A DNA stretch of 64,000 nucleotides. It comes from Candidatus Rhodoblastus alkanivorans (GTDB taxonomy: Bacteria > Pseudomonadota > Alphaproteobacteria > Rhizobiales > Beijerinckiaceae). Positions within the stretch are counted from its first letter, which is position 1; the number at the start of each line of letters is the position of its first letter. The notes under the pieces are model-generated. The model made no database searches and had not been told where the DNA came from. It worked only from the letters and a program-made list of their open reading frames with translations. Both the position numbers and the translations under genes were made by a program. Below, one piece after another: positions 8,091 to 18,264 of the stretch. The stretch spans positions 3,824,001 through 3,888,000 of the forward strand of contig NZ_JAIVFP010000001.1 in the NCBI RefSeq assembly GCF_022760755.1. The letters run 5' to 3'.

Positions 8091-8127
8091 CGGCCCAGAA
8101 TGGTGGTTGCAACACCATTCTGGGCCG
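8091..8127. repeat. Perfect 15-bp stem-loop inside the transposon
   Basis: CGGCCCAGAATGGTG (8091-8105) and its exact reverse complement (8113-8127) flank a 7-base loop, GTTGCAA, that contains the palindrome TTGCAA. No T-run follows on either strand, so it is not a typical terminator. It lies in the 345-bp gap between the 27-aa gene and the winged-helix gene. It could be a protein-binding or RNA-processing structure. Confidence 0.7.
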
Positions 8128-8313
8128 GACGCGTTTCGCGACCCTGCCAAAGATCACACTAAACGATTCAGCGTCAGGGTTCAAGCGCGGGGAACGTATC
8201 GCGCACACGGAAATGCATGGTTAACGAATCCTTAAAAATTGTGGTTAACGGAATCCAGATTTGAATTTCAGAACCCCTCGTGCTATAAACCATATTCAAC
8301 GAGGGGTTCGGCT

Positions 8314-8868
8314 ATGGACAAGACGTTATCAAATGCGCTTCGCCGCAAATCCGAACTTGAAAGAGAATTAGAAGAAATCAACATTTTCATTAGGTTGCAC
8401 AGCAAATTCTCTGCCATCCAATCGCCGCTAGTCATGTCTGACTCGGTCGATGCAGTGATAATCAAGGGCAATGCGTCGACATCCCCCGCAGAAGAATCGT
8501 CAGCGCGGAAAAGGGGAAGGCCGGCCGATTTCGTAGAACTTATGAAAGCAGTTTTGATGGAAGCGGGCAGGCCTCTAAGCCGTCCGGACTTCGTTGTGGA
8601 ATTGGAGCGTCGCGGCGTAGAAATTCCCAGCGAAGACAAACCCAGGTATCTTGGAACCATCCTGTGGAGAAACAGGAGGATATTTAGAAACTTGCTCAAT
8701 CACGGCTATTGGCTTGCATCAATTCCCTATCCGCCAGCTGGGTACGATCCAGCGACGGATACAGAAGCGCAAAGAGTGTTAGATATGGAGGGTGCAATCA
8801 TAGAGCCACCGCCCTCGGAAGACGGCGCCAATTACGCGGCAGTCGGGGACGATGATGATGACCGTTGA
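8314..8868 (+). CDS. Passenger protein: coiled coil plus winged-helix (HARE-HTH-like) domain
   Basis: 184 residues from the ATG at 8314. Residues ~5-30 form a heptad-rich segment (RRKSELERELEEINIF). A short linker with an AT-hook-like RKRGRPADF (~67-75) leads to a winged-helix segment of ~80 residues. There, GRPLSRPDFVVELERRG, the KPRYLGTILWRN region and NHGYWLA match the pattern of HARE-HTH/ASXL-type DNA-binding domains. The tail is acidic (GDDDDDR). A nucleic-acid-binding role is inferred from the domain, and no enzyme motif is seen. It is the main cargo gene of the transposon and overlaps the following 71-aa gene by 17 bp. Confidence 0.75.
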   Translation: MDKTLSNALRRKSELERELEEINIFIRLHSKFSAIQSPLVMSDSVDAVIIKGNASTSPAEESSARKRGRPADFVELMKAVLMEAGRPLSRPDFVVELERRGVEIPSEDKPRYLGTILWRNRRIFRNLLNHGYWLASIPYPPAGYDPATDTEAQRVLDMEGAIIEPPPSEDGANYAAVGDDDDDR

Positions 8869-9067
8869 TGAATATTACGCCATCGTTAAACGGCTTGGTC
8901 TTACCCGCGACAAAATAGTTCATTCAGTTTATTGGGATAGGGACCGACAATCTATAACCGTACCAGATCCTAATGAACTGGAAACGCCAGACCAAGTCAG
9001 AAGAGCGGCAATACGATTGATTAAAAAGTGTGGGGAAAACCCAACCGATTTTGGACTAGACGATTAG
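8852..9067 (+). CDS. 71-residue transposon passenger protein, unknown
   Basis: The frame starts within the acidic tail codons of the previous gene, with ATGs at 8852, 8855 and 8858 all possible. It encodes a soluble protein (TVDEYYAIVKRLGLTR, then HSVYWDRDRQSITVPDP). No family is recognised. The tight overlap with the winged-helix gene suggests co-translation and a shared role. It ends convergently with the DUF1902-like gene, with a 4-bp overlap. Confidence 0.65.
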   Translation: MMMTVDEYYAIVKRLGLTRDKIVHSVYWDRDRQSITVPDPNELETPDQVRRAAIRLIKKCGENPTDFGLDD

Positions 9068-9333
9068 CAGATAGCCGCTTTCACGAGTTCAGCCGGGAAC
9101 GCAACCCACGGCTCAAATTGATCGTCACCATCATCAGCCTTTGACACAACGACGTCAGACCCACATGCGAGATATAAATCATGAATCGCTTTAGAAACCG
9201 CAATATCCATTTTTTCTAAGGTCGTAGCGGCAACAAGCAATCCTTTCAGATCGGGGCTGGTGGCAAAAAACATGTCACCATCCGCCTCAACCAGAACCCG
9301 GACGATCTTGGCTTTCATTTTTGCGGACACCAT
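9064..9333 (-). CDS. DUF1902/HicB-like small protein
   Basis: 89 residues from the ATG at 9333, with AAGGGG upstream. The core KIVRVLVEADGDMFFATSPD, then LKGLLVAATTLEKMDIAVSKA, has the partial RNase-H fold pattern of DUF1902 and HicB antitoxins (a variable strand, then a 'pass judgement on D-L-x-G-L' turn). No HicA toxin frame is found beside it, so it is an orphan within the transposon. It is the last gene before the right terminal repeat. A regulatory or antitoxin-like role is inference only. Confidence 0.65.
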   Translation of the reverse strand: MVSAKMKAKIVRVLVEADGDMFFATSPDLKGLLVAATTLEKMDIAVSKAIHDLYLACGSDVVVSKADDGDDQFEPWVAFPAELVKAAIC

Positions 9334-9472
9334 GCATTTTACCCCTTGACATTTGCCCAGAATCGAAGCCTACGCGCAAAGCGCACTCTATCATATAATA
9401 TAAGATGGAGGGAATCCCTTTTAGGTCATTTTGGCCGCGTGCACAGTCGGGTCACACTCGTATATAGGTCCC

Positions 9473-9480
9473 CGATGTTT
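9473..9480. repeat. Right copy of 8-bp target-site duplication
   Basis: CGATGTTT, identical to 6722-6729, immediately follows the right terminal inverted repeat. Confidence 0.9.
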
Positions 9481-9618
9481 CACATGGAACATAACGCGAA
9501 CAAAAACACCGAAAAACCGAATGGATTTTTCCTGTCCAAAACATTTCCACCCCTCGCCGCTTTCGCCCAAAGGCCTGAGGCGCTTCTTCGCGCGTAAATG
9601 CGAACGGCCACAGTCAAA

Positions 9619-10344
9619 TCACGCGGCGGGCGGCGCCGGTTTCCTCGGCCTGCGCCGGGGCGGACCCGGCCGGCGCGACGGCGCCGGCGGCGTCACGGCG
9701 CCGCTCGCCAGTGCGGCGCGATATTTGTCGAGCATGGCGGAAAAATCCTTGAGCAAAGCCGTCTCGATCTCCGGCCTTCCTTCCATCCGCGATAGCGCCA
9801 GGCCCGCCGCCTCGATGGTCGAGAGCGCCTCGCGCCGGGGTTCGCGGCGCAAGGCGCCGTAAAGCGAGGATTTTCGCGGGTTGAGCGCCAGTCTTTTGGC
9901 CTTGAGCACCCAAGGGTTGCGCCACCAAAGAGTCTTGGCCTGCGCCCAGGAGCCGTCGAAAATCACCACGCCCTTGAGCCCCTTGAGCGCCCTGTCCTGA
10001 TCCGGCAGTGGCGCGCCCGTCTTGTCGAGCGCGATCAATTCCCGATCGGACGGAAAATTCCTGGCGTGCCCTGCGCCGAGATGCAGAATCGCCCATTCGG
10101 ACGGATCGGCGTCGCGTCCCAGAATCTTGGCGAGGCTCGGCCAGGACAGGCCGATTTTGAGCTGCGCGTTTTTCAGCGCGCGCAGGGCGAGGCGCGCAGT
10201 GCCAAGCAGCCGGTCCTGCTCCTGCGGATGCTGGAGGATGAGCAAAGCGACGCGATTGTCGATTGCCTCGACCTCGCCGCACACGCACAGAAAATCCGGC
10301 TTGGCGCAATGCGGGCAGAGCGGGGGCGCGTCGGATGGGGTCAT
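9619..10344 (-). CDS. DTW-domain tRNA-uridine aminocarboxypropyltransferase
   Basis: 241 residues. N-terminal cysteines CPHCAKPDFLCVC form the zinc site of DTW proteins. The core contains ILQHPQEQDRLLGTARLA, and the DTW motif appears as FDGSWAQAKTLWWRNP, followed by NPRKSSLYGALRREP. Members of this family (TapT/TuaA in E. coli) add an aminocarboxypropyl group from SAM to tRNA uridine. The C-terminus is Pro/Arg-rich and probably disordered. It lies 18 bp after gcvH on the same strand, where gcvP is usually expected, so it may share the glycine-cleavage transcript. Confidence 0.85.
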   Translation of the reverse strand: MTPSDAPPLCPHCAKPDFLCVCGEVEAIDNRVALLILQHPQEQDRLLGTARLALRALKNAQLKIGLSWPSLAKILGRDADPSEWAILHLGAGHARNFPSDRELIALDKTGAPLPDQDRALKGLKGVVIFDGSWAQAKTLWWRNPWVLKAKRLALNPRKSSLYGALRREPRREALSTIEAAGLALSRMEGRPEIETALLKDFSAMLDKYRAALASGAVTPPAPSRRPGPPRRRPRKPAPPAA

Positions 10345-10362
10345 GCGCCGCTCGATCCTCGT

Positions 10363-10740
10363 TCAGGCAAGCGTCGCGACGAAAGCGTCATAGGCGCTCT
10401 GGTCAAGGAGGCCGGAAAGCTCGGACGTATCGGCGATCCTGATCTTGAAGAACCAGCCGTCGCCATGGGGGTCTTCATTGACCAAAGCCGGATGGTCGGC
10501 GAGATCGGCATTGACCTCGACCACCTCGCCGCCGACCGGGGCATAGACCTCGCTCGCGGCCTTCACGCTCTCGACCACCGCGGTTTCCTCGCCCTTCTTG
10601 CGCTGGACGCCCGGTTCGGGGAGTTCGACGAAGACGATGTCGCCGAGTTGCCCCTGAGCGAAACGGGTGATCCCGACCCGGCCGACGCCGTCCTCGACGA
10701 GGATATATTCGTGATCCTTGGTGAAAAGCATTTCAGCCAT
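10363..10740 (-). CDS. gcvH: Glycine cleavage system H protein
   Basis: 125 residues. The lipoyl-lysine motif ETAVVESVKAASEVYAPVGG is intact, and the N-terminal FTKDHEYILVEDGVGRVGIT is typical. It carries the aminomethyl group between GcvP, GcvT and GcvL. It lies 15 bp downstream of gcvT in the same direction. No gcvP follows, so the P protein must be encoded elsewhere in this genome. Confidence 0.97.
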   Translation of the reverse strand: MAEMLFTKDHEYILVEDGVGRVGITRFAQGQLGDIVFVELPEPGVQRKKGEETAVVESVKAASEVYAPVGGEVVEVNADLADHPALVNEDPHGDGWFFKIRIADTSELSGLLDQSAYDAFVATLA

Positions 10741-10755
10741 GAAGAACTCCGACGC

Positions 10756-11892
10756 TCAGGCTTTGGCGGGACGATGATAGCGGTTCGGCACGAAGGGCAG
10801 CGCAACGACCCGCGCGGGAAGCGGTTTTCCGCGCACGATCAGATTCACGACCGTCCCTTCCAGGGCGAAAGCGGGCGGCGCGTAACCCATGGCGATCGGC
10901 CGACCGAGCGAGGGCGCGAAGCCGCCCGAGGTGACGCGGCCGATGACCACGCCCTCGGCATTGGCGATCTCCGCGCCTTCGCGCGCGGGCGCCCTGCCCT
11001 CCAGCGCCAGGCCGACGCGCTGGCGCGCCAGGTCGCCGACCAACTCATTCGTAATCCGCGCCGCGCCGGGAAAACCGCCTTCCGCGCGCCGGCGCTTCGA
11101 GATCGACCAGGCGAGGCCCGCTTCGATCGGGCTGGTGGTCGTATCGATATCATGGCCGTAGAGGCAGAGGCCGGCTTCGAGGCGCAGCGAATCGCGGGCG
11201 CCGAGGCCGATCGGCTCGACATCCTCCTCCAGCAGCAGGACATCGGCGAAGGGGCGCGAATCCTCGCCGCGCAGGGAAATTTCGAAGCCGTCCTCCCCGG
11301 TATAGCCGGAGCGGGAAATCGCCAGTTCGGCGCCGCGCCACAAAAATTCGCCCCGCGCCATGAAGGGGAGACTTGAGACGCCGGGAATGTGACGCTCCAG
11401 GACGGAGGCCGCCGCAGGCCCCTGGAGAGCGAGCAGCGCCCAGCCCTCCAGCACGTCGAGCCGCAATTCGGGGAGTTTCGCGCGCAGATGGGCGAAATCG
11501 GCCTGTTTGCAGGCGGCGTTGACGACGAGAAAGAGCCTTTCGTCCGCATCGACGGGCGCGAGCCGGGTCACCATGAGGTCGTCGAGAATCCCGCCCTCGT
11601 CATTGGTGAACTGGGTATAGCGGATGCGGTCCGGCTCCAGGGCAAGGATATCGCCCGGAACGAGGCTCTCCAGCCGGCGCGCGGCGTCGCGCCCTGAAAG
11701 AATCGCCTGCCCCATATGGGAGACGTCGAACAGGCCGGCTTTCTGGCGGGTGAAAAGATGTTCGGCGAGCACGCCCTTGCTGTAATTGACGGGCAGGGCG
11801 TAGCCGGCGAAATCGACCATCCGCCCGCCGAGGGCAAGATGGCGGTTGTAAAGCGGCGTGCGGGCGGGAGCCTGTCCGAGTTCCGACGTCAT
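10756..11892 (-). CDS. gcvT: Glycine cleavage system aminomethyltransferase (T protein)
   Basis: 378 residues from the ATG at 11892 (MTSELGQAPARTPLYNRHL), preceded by GGAGGGGGCGC. VDFAGYALPVNYSKGVLAEH and the DVSHMGQAILSG motif mark the folate-binding GcvT domain. The C-terminal region with GRVTSGGFAPSLGRPIAMGY is the usual barrel domain. It transfers the methylene group from aminomethyl-lipoyl-H protein to tetrahydrofolate, releasing ammonia. It is the first gene of gcvT-gcvH, with the DTW gene following. No glycine riboswitch core is seen in the 75 bp upstream, which only contains a GC-rich hairpin. Confidence 0.96.
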   Translation of the reverse strand: MTSELGQAPARTPLYNRHLALGGRMVDFAGYALPVNYSKGVLAEHLFTRQKAGLFDVSHMGQAILSGRDAARRLESLVPGDILALEPDRIRYTQFTNDEGGILDDLMVTRLAPVDADERLFLVVNAACKQADFAHLRAKLPELRLDVLEGWALLALQGPAAASVLERHIPGVSSLPFMARGEFLWRGAELAISRSGYTGEDGFEISLRGEDSRPFADVLLLEEDVEPIGLGARDSLRLEAGLCLYGHDIDTTTSPIEAGLAWSISKRRRAEGGFPGAARITNELVGDLARQRVGLALEGRAPAREGAEIANAEGVVIGRVTSGGFAPSLGRPIAMGYAPPAFALEGTVVNLIVRGKPLPARVVALPFVPNRYHRPAKA

Positions 11893-11923
11893 GCGCCCCC
11901 TCCAGTGATCGCCGTCCAACTGG

Positions 11924-11953
11924 GCCGGAGCGCGGGCGATTCGCGGCTCCGGC
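11924..11953. terminator. GC hairpin between ialB and gcvT
   Basis: GCCGGAGC and GCTCCGGC (8-bp stem, 14-base loop) sit between the ialB stop and the gcvT start, both read on the minus strand. There is no T-run, so it is either a weak terminator or a processing structure. Whether gcvT is read through from ialB is open. Confidence 0.4.
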
Positions 11954-11967
11954 TCGAGGCGCCCCGA

Positions 11968-12498
11968 TCAGGGCAGTTTTTCGAAACCGTCCTTGAAGCC
12001 GTTGAGGGCCAAAGGAATGCCGATGCCCTCCTCCGGCGTCTGGAAAATGATGAAGGTCGCGGTCTTGCCGGTTTCGAGCTGGTTGAGCAGCTTGTCCTCC
12101 ATCACGACCTCTGCGATGCAGCCCGAGGGCAGGCAGCGCACGAAGCCCGCGCGTCCGATGTCGGCCTTGTCGATCTTCAGGCCGAGTCCGGAGGGGAGCA
12201 GCACGCCGAGCGGCGCGATCACGCGCAAAAGCCGGCTCTTGCCGTCGGCCGTCTTCAGCACGATCACGACGAGATTGACATTCGGCTTGTCTTCCGCCGC
12301 GACGCTCTGCATCAGCGCGCATTGGTCGCGGGAGGCGCCGGGCGGGGTCTCGCAGCGCATTTGCCAGTCGCCGAATTTGCCTTTGACCGCGCCCTGCGCT
12401 TGAGCGGGGCCCCAGAAGCCGAAACTCAAAAAGGCGGCGACGAACATCGTGTGAAGAAACAGGCCGGCCCGAGGTGGGCCGTTGCGGTCGAACGCCAT
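11968..12498 (-). CDS. Invasion-associated locus B (IalB) family protein
   Basis: 176 residues. An N-terminal signal peptide (GLFLHTMFVAAFLSFGF, cleavage near GPAQAQG) directs export to the periplasm. The mature part shows GKFGDWQMRCETPPG, DQCALMQS and the paired cysteines in VRCLPSGCIAEVVM, all standard for IalB. The family was named from Bartonella but is widespread in harmless Rhizobiales; its molecular role is unknown. It is divergent from the cytochrome oxidase operon, with a shared 248-bp upstream region. Confidence 0.9.
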   Translation of the reverse strand: MAFDRNGPPRAGLFLHTMFVAAFLSFGFWGPAQAQGAVKGKFGDWQMRCETPPGASRDQCALMQSVAAEDKPNVNLVVIVLKTADGKSRLLRVIAPLGVLLPSGLGLKIDKADIGRAGFVRCLPSGCIAEVVMEDKLLNQLETGKTATFIIFQTPEEGIGIPLALNGFKDGFEKLP

Positions 12499-12642
12499 AA
12501 TTCCTCCGATTCGCCCCGGCGTGGGCGAAAGATTCAGGCTCGGACAGGCCTATCAAAAGGGTTGCGCCTGTCAAGCGCCACGCGAGGCGCGACAGAATGT
12601 CGCGGGCAAAGCTTTACTGATCGCTCCGGCCGCATATTGATA

Positions 12643-12656
12643 TTGATCTAGGTCAA
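12643..12656 (+). promoter_or_regulatory. FNR/FixK-like box upstream of coxB
   Basis: TTGATCTAGGTCAA fits TTGAT-N4-(A/G)TCAA, the consensus for FNR/FixK/FnrN dimers. It ends 90 bp before the coxB start and 145 bp from the divergent ialB start. It would tie expression of the oxidase to oxygen status, as activator or repressor depending on the promoter position, which is not determined. Confidence 0.5.
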
Positions 12657-12746
12657 ACTTTGTGTTTCGCTTGGGCTAATTAAAAATCCGACCGACAAGT
12701 CGGAAAACGTCGATCCAAAGATCGCGTTTCAGGGAGTGCAACAACC

Positions 12747-15433
<2,687 letters not shown>

Positions 15434-15489
15434 CGTCGACAGCGGGGGGCGGAAGCGCTCCCCGCCCCTGATTGCACCGAGTAACGCCC

Positions 15490-16416
15490 ATGAGCCTCGT
15501 CAGCGACAGAAGTCTTGAGCTTTCCGCCTCCGGCGCGAGCCCCTCCGATTATGTCGCGCTGCTCAAACCGCGCATCATGTCGCTGTCGGTCTTCACCGCC
15601 TTCGCCGGCATGCTGACGGCGCCCCATCCGATCAATCCGGTGATCGGCGCGATCTCGCTGCTGGCGATCGCGGTCGGGGCCGGCGCGTCGGGCGCGCTCA
15701 ATATGTGGTACGATTCCGATATCGACCGCCTGATGGCGCGCACCGCCGGCCGTCCGATTCCCGCCGGTCGCCTGACGCGCGGCGAGGCCCTCGCCTTTGG
15801 CCTCGTGCTCGCCGCCTTTGCCGTATTGACGCTCGGCCTCGCCGCCAACTGGCTCGCCGCCGGCCTGCTCGCCTTCACCATCTTCTATTATGTCGTCATC
15901 TATACGATGTGGCTGAAGCGGGCGACGCCCCATAATATCGTGATCGGCGGCGCCGCGGGCGCCCTGCCGCCGATGGTAGGCTATGCTGCGGCGGCCGGTT
16001 CGCTCAGCATGTCGAGCCTGCTCCTTTTCACCCTGATCTTCGTCTGGACGCCGCCGCATTTCTGGTCGCTGGCTCTGGTCAAGACCGGTGATTACGCCCG
16101 TGCCGGCGTGCCCATGGCGCCCAATGTCTGGGGCGAGGACGCCACCCGCCGCCAAATCCTGCTTTATTCGCTGTTGCTCGCCCCGATCGGAATCCTGCCC
16201 TGGTTCTTCGGCTTCACCGGCCCGACCTATGGGATCGCGGCAACGCTCGGCGGCGTCGGCATGGTCGTCGGCGCCGTCGCGGTGTTCCGCCGCCGCGAGG
16301 GGACGCTGGCGCGCAAGACCGCGATGCGCAATTTCGGCTTTTCGATCCTTTATCTTTTCACCCTTTTCGCCGTGCTGGTCGTCGAGCGCTTGGCGACGTT
16401 CTGGATGGGAGCCTGA
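15490..16416 (+). CDS. ctaB: Heme O synthase (protoheme IX farnesyltransferase)
   Basis: 308 residues, with multiple membrane helices. It farnesylates protoheme to heme O, the precursor of heme A for CoxA. The prenyl-diphosphate motif [20 protein letters not shown] is intact, and the second motif region [18 protein letters not shown] matches UbiA-type heme O synthases. The ATG at 15490 is preferred over the upstream TTG at 15472. Its position directly after coxA is the standard alphaproteobacterial order. Confidence 0.96.
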   Translation: MSLVSDRSLELSASGASPSDYVALLKPRIMSLSVFTAFAGMLTAPHPINPVIGAISLLAIAVGAGASGALNMWYDSDIDRLMARTAGRPIPAGRLTRGEALAFGLVLAAFAVLTLGLAANWLAAGLLAFTIFYYVVIYTMWLKRATPHNIVIGGAAGALPPMVGYAAAAGSLSMSSLLLFTLIFVWTPPHFWSLALVKTGDYARAGVPMAPNVWGEDATRRQILLYSLLLAPIGILPWFFGFTGPTYGIAATLGGVGMVVGAVAVFRRREGTLARKTAMRNFGFSILYLFTLFAVLVVERLATFWMGA

Positions 16417-16419
16417 GCC

Positions 16420-16581
16420 GTGCCGACCGAAATCATTTACAAAGCCCTGACGCCCGAACAGGAACGGCGCCGGCGCCAACGCAATGTCGCCATCGCCCTC
16501 GCCGTCGCCGCTCTGGTGGCGATCTTCTACGTGCTCACCATCGTCCGGCTCGGGCCGCACGTCTTCCAGCAGCCCTTTTGA
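16420..16581 (+). CDS. coxF: Small CoxF-like oxidase assembly protein
   Basis: 53 residues starting at the GTG at 16420, four bases after the ctaB stop, and ending four bases before ctaG. The sequence begins VPTEIIYKALTPEQERRRR and has one membrane helix (VAIALAVAALVAIFYVLTIV) followed by RLGPHVFQ. Position, length and the charged-N-terminus/one-helix layout match the CoxF-type small proteins found between ctaB and ctaG in Rhizobiales. It is probably membrane-anchored and involved in oxidase assembly, but no mechanism is established. Confidence 0.85.
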   Translation: MPTEIIYKALTPEQERRRRQRNVAIALAVAALVAIFYVLTIVRLGPHVFQQPF

Positions 16582-16584
16582 GTC

Positions 16585-17253
16585 ATGGCGCCGCAATCCA
16601 CTCCCCCCAGAAAATCGGCGCCGACGTCGAAACCCGCGCCGACTTCCAAACCCGCGCCGACTTCCAAACCCGCGCCGACTTGGCGAACCGGCGTCGCCAT
16701 AGGCCTCGTGCCGCTGACGATGCTGGTCTTGTCCTTCGCCGCTTATCCATTTTACAAGCGCTTCTGTTCCGCCACCGGCTTCGCCGGAACGACCCAAAGG
16801 GCGTCGGCGGCGCCTAAGACGCGTGGCGGCCGAGTCTTCGTCGTGCGTTTCGACGCCAATGTCGCGCCCGGCCTCCCCTGGCGCTTCGAGCCGGAAACGC
16901 CGCAAATTTCAGTGCGCGCCGGCGACACGACCACCGTCTTTTTCCGCGCGACCAATCTGTCGGACCACGCGACCGAGGGCGTCGCGCGGTTCAACGTCCA
17001 GCCCGACCAGGCGGGCTCCTGGTTCGACAAGCTGCAATGCTTCTGTTTCAACGCCGAGCGCCTCGGGCCTCATGAAACTGCCGAATGGGCCGTCGTTTTC
17101 TTCCTCGATCCCAAGCTTAAGCAGGACGATACGATGGACACGGTTGACGCGATCACCCTGTCCTACACCTTTTTTGCGCCGCCGAACGCGACCAAAGCGG
17201 AACCGACGAAGACCGGCGCCGCCGACGCCCCGGCCACGCCAGGAAAGAGCTGA
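16585..17253 (+). CDS. ctaG: Cytochrome c oxidase assembly protein Cox11/CtaG
   Basis: 222 residues. One membrane helix (VAIGLVPLTMLVLSFAAYPF) follows a Pro/Ser/Lys-rich N-terminus. The periplasmic domain contains the copper-binding CFCF motif in KLQCFCFNAERL and the YKRFCSATG segment just after the helix. It delivers copper to CuB of subunit I. The cytoplasmic N-terminus is lengthened by an 18-bp tandem repeat encoding PTSKPA, which is unusual for the family. The A/P-rich tail (AADAPATPGKS) is also variable. Confidence 0.95.
   Translation: MAPQSTPPRKSAPTSKPAPTSKPAPTSKPAPTWRTGVAIGLVPLTMLVLSFAAYPFYKRFCSATGFAGTTQRASAAPKTRGGRVFVVRFDANVAPGLPWRFEPETPQISVRAGDTTTVFFRATNLSDHATEGVARFNVQPDQAGSWFDKLQCFCFNAERLGPHETAEWAVVFFLDPKLKQDDTMDTVDAITLSYTFFAPPNATKAEPTKTGAADAPATPGKS
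16621..16681. repeat. 18-bp tandem repeat in ctaG 5' end
   Basis: Three full units of about CCGACTTCCAAACCCGCG (16621-16638 with three changes, 16639-16656, 16657-16674) and a partial fourth. They are in frame and encode PTSKPA repeated. Slippage could change the linker length without breaking the frame. Confidence 0.85.
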
Positions 17254-17300
17254 ACAAAGAACGAGGCGTCGCCAAAAAGGGGCGCCAGGAGGAGACGAAC

Positions 17301-18164
17301 ATGGCCAACGGTCACGCCAAGCCTCACCACGATTACCATCTCGTCGCGCCCAGTCCATGGCCGCTGCTCGGTTCGATGTTCGCCTTCCTTACGGCGGTCG
17401 GCCTTATTTTCTGGATGCATCATCTCGAACTGGGCGGGCTGAAGCTCGGCAGCATGATCTTCGGAACCGGCTTCATCGGCCTGCTCGCGATCATGGCCTT
17501 CTGGTGGGTCGACGTGATCAAGGAGGCCGAGGGCGGCGACCACACGCCCGTGGTCCAGCTCAGCCACCGCTATGGCATGACCCTGTTCATCGCCTCGGAA
17601 GTGATGTTCTTCGTCGCCTGGTTCTGGGCCTTTTTCGACGCGAGCCTCTTCCCCGGCGAGAAGATCGAATATGCCCGCGCCGCCTTCACCGGCGGCCATT
17701 GGCCGCCAAAGGGCATTGAGGCCATCGACCCCTGGCGCCTGCCGATCATCAACACCATGATCCTGCTGACCTCAGGCACGACGGTGACCTGGGCGCATCA
17801 CGCCTTGCTCCAAAATGATCGCGAGGGCCTGAAAAAAGGTCTCGCTTTGACCATCCTGCTCGGCATGACCTTCACCGCCGTTCAGGCCTATGAATATATC
17901 CACGCGCCTTTCGGCTTCAAAAATTCGATCTATGGCGCGACCTTCTTCATGGCGACCGGCTTCCACGGTTTCCACGTCATCGTCGGCACGATTTTCCTGA
18001 TCGTCTGCCTGATTCGCGCCAATGCCGGCCAATTCACGCCGAAACAGCATCTCGGCTTCGAATTCGCCGCCTGGTACTGGCATTTCGTGGACGTGGTCTG
18101 GCTGTTCCTGTTCACCTGCATCTATGTCTGGGGCAGCTGGGGCGCGGTCATCGCGCCGGAATAA
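17301..18164 (+). CDS. coxC: Cytochrome c oxidase subunit III
   Basis: 287 residues with seven predicted helices. The motifs are YHLVAPSPWPLLGSMFAF near the N-terminus, HRYGMTLFIASEVMFFVAWF in the lipid-binding part, GFHGFHVIVGTIFL, and FEFAAWYWHFVDVVWLFLF at the end. It stabilises the oxidase and its proton uptake. It has an AGGAGGAGA-like site (CAGGAGGAGACGAAC) before the ATG and a clear terminator after the gene. Confidence 0.98.
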   Translation: MANGHAKPHHDYHLVAPSPWPLLGSMFAFLTAVGLIFWMHHLELGGLKLGSMIFGTGFIGLLAIMAFWWVDVIKEAEGGDHTPVVQLSHRYGMTLFIASEVMFFVAWFWAFFDASLFPGEKIEYARAAFTGGHWPPKGIEAIDPWRLPIINTMILLTSGTTVTWAHHALLQNDREGLKKGLALTILLGMTFTAVQAYEYIHAPFGFKNSIYGATFFMATGFHGFHVIVGTIFLIVCLIRANAGQFTPKQHLGFEFAAWYWHFVDVVWLFLFTCIYVWGSWGAVIAPE

Positions 18165-18186
18165 TCCGTAGCGACGCCATTCTTTC

Positions 18187-18220
18187 CCGGCCCGAACCCG
18201 TTTCGGGCCGGTTTTCTTTT
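18187..18220 (+). terminator. Intrinsic terminator after coxC
   Basis: CCGGCCCGAA (18187-18196) pairs with TTCGGGCCGG (18202-18211) and is followed by TTTTCTTTT. It separates coxC from the DUF983-surf1 pair, which may be a second transcript or rely on partial read-through. Confidence 0.85.
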
Positions 18221-18264
18221 CCCGGGCGCCGCGTTGCCGCCCAACTCGCCCGCGAGAATAAGCC

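Larger units (their letters stand above)
6730..9472. mobile_element. IS1595-family transposon with passenger genes (2743 bp)
   Basis: Both ends are visible. The left end at 6730 reads GGGACCTATATACGTGCTTG. The reverse complement of the right end at 9472 reads GGGACCTATATACGAGTGTG, and TGACC follows in both, so 20 of the first 23 bases match. Each end is flanked by the same octamer, CGATGTTT (6722-6729 and 9473-9480), the 8-bp duplication expected of IS1595-family elements. Inside are the transposase (6799-7710), a coupled 63-aa gene, an antisense 27-aa gene, a 184-aa winged-helix protein, a 71-aa protein and a DUF1902-like protein. A plain IS1595 element is about 1 kb, so more than half of this one is cargo. 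The intact ends, duplication and open transposase suggest recent, possibly active, insertion. Confidence 0.9.

Noticed and set aside
9064-9333. HicAB toxin-antitoxin pair
   Set aside because: The small protein resembles HicB/DUF1902, but no HicA-type toxin frame is adjacent.
11893-11967. Glycine riboswitch before gcvT
   Set aside because: None of the conserved core pieces were found; the gap holds only a GC-rich hairpin.
16621-16681. Short tandem repeat as a CRISPR-like array
   Set aside because: The repeats are contiguous, have no spacers and lie in frame within ctaG.
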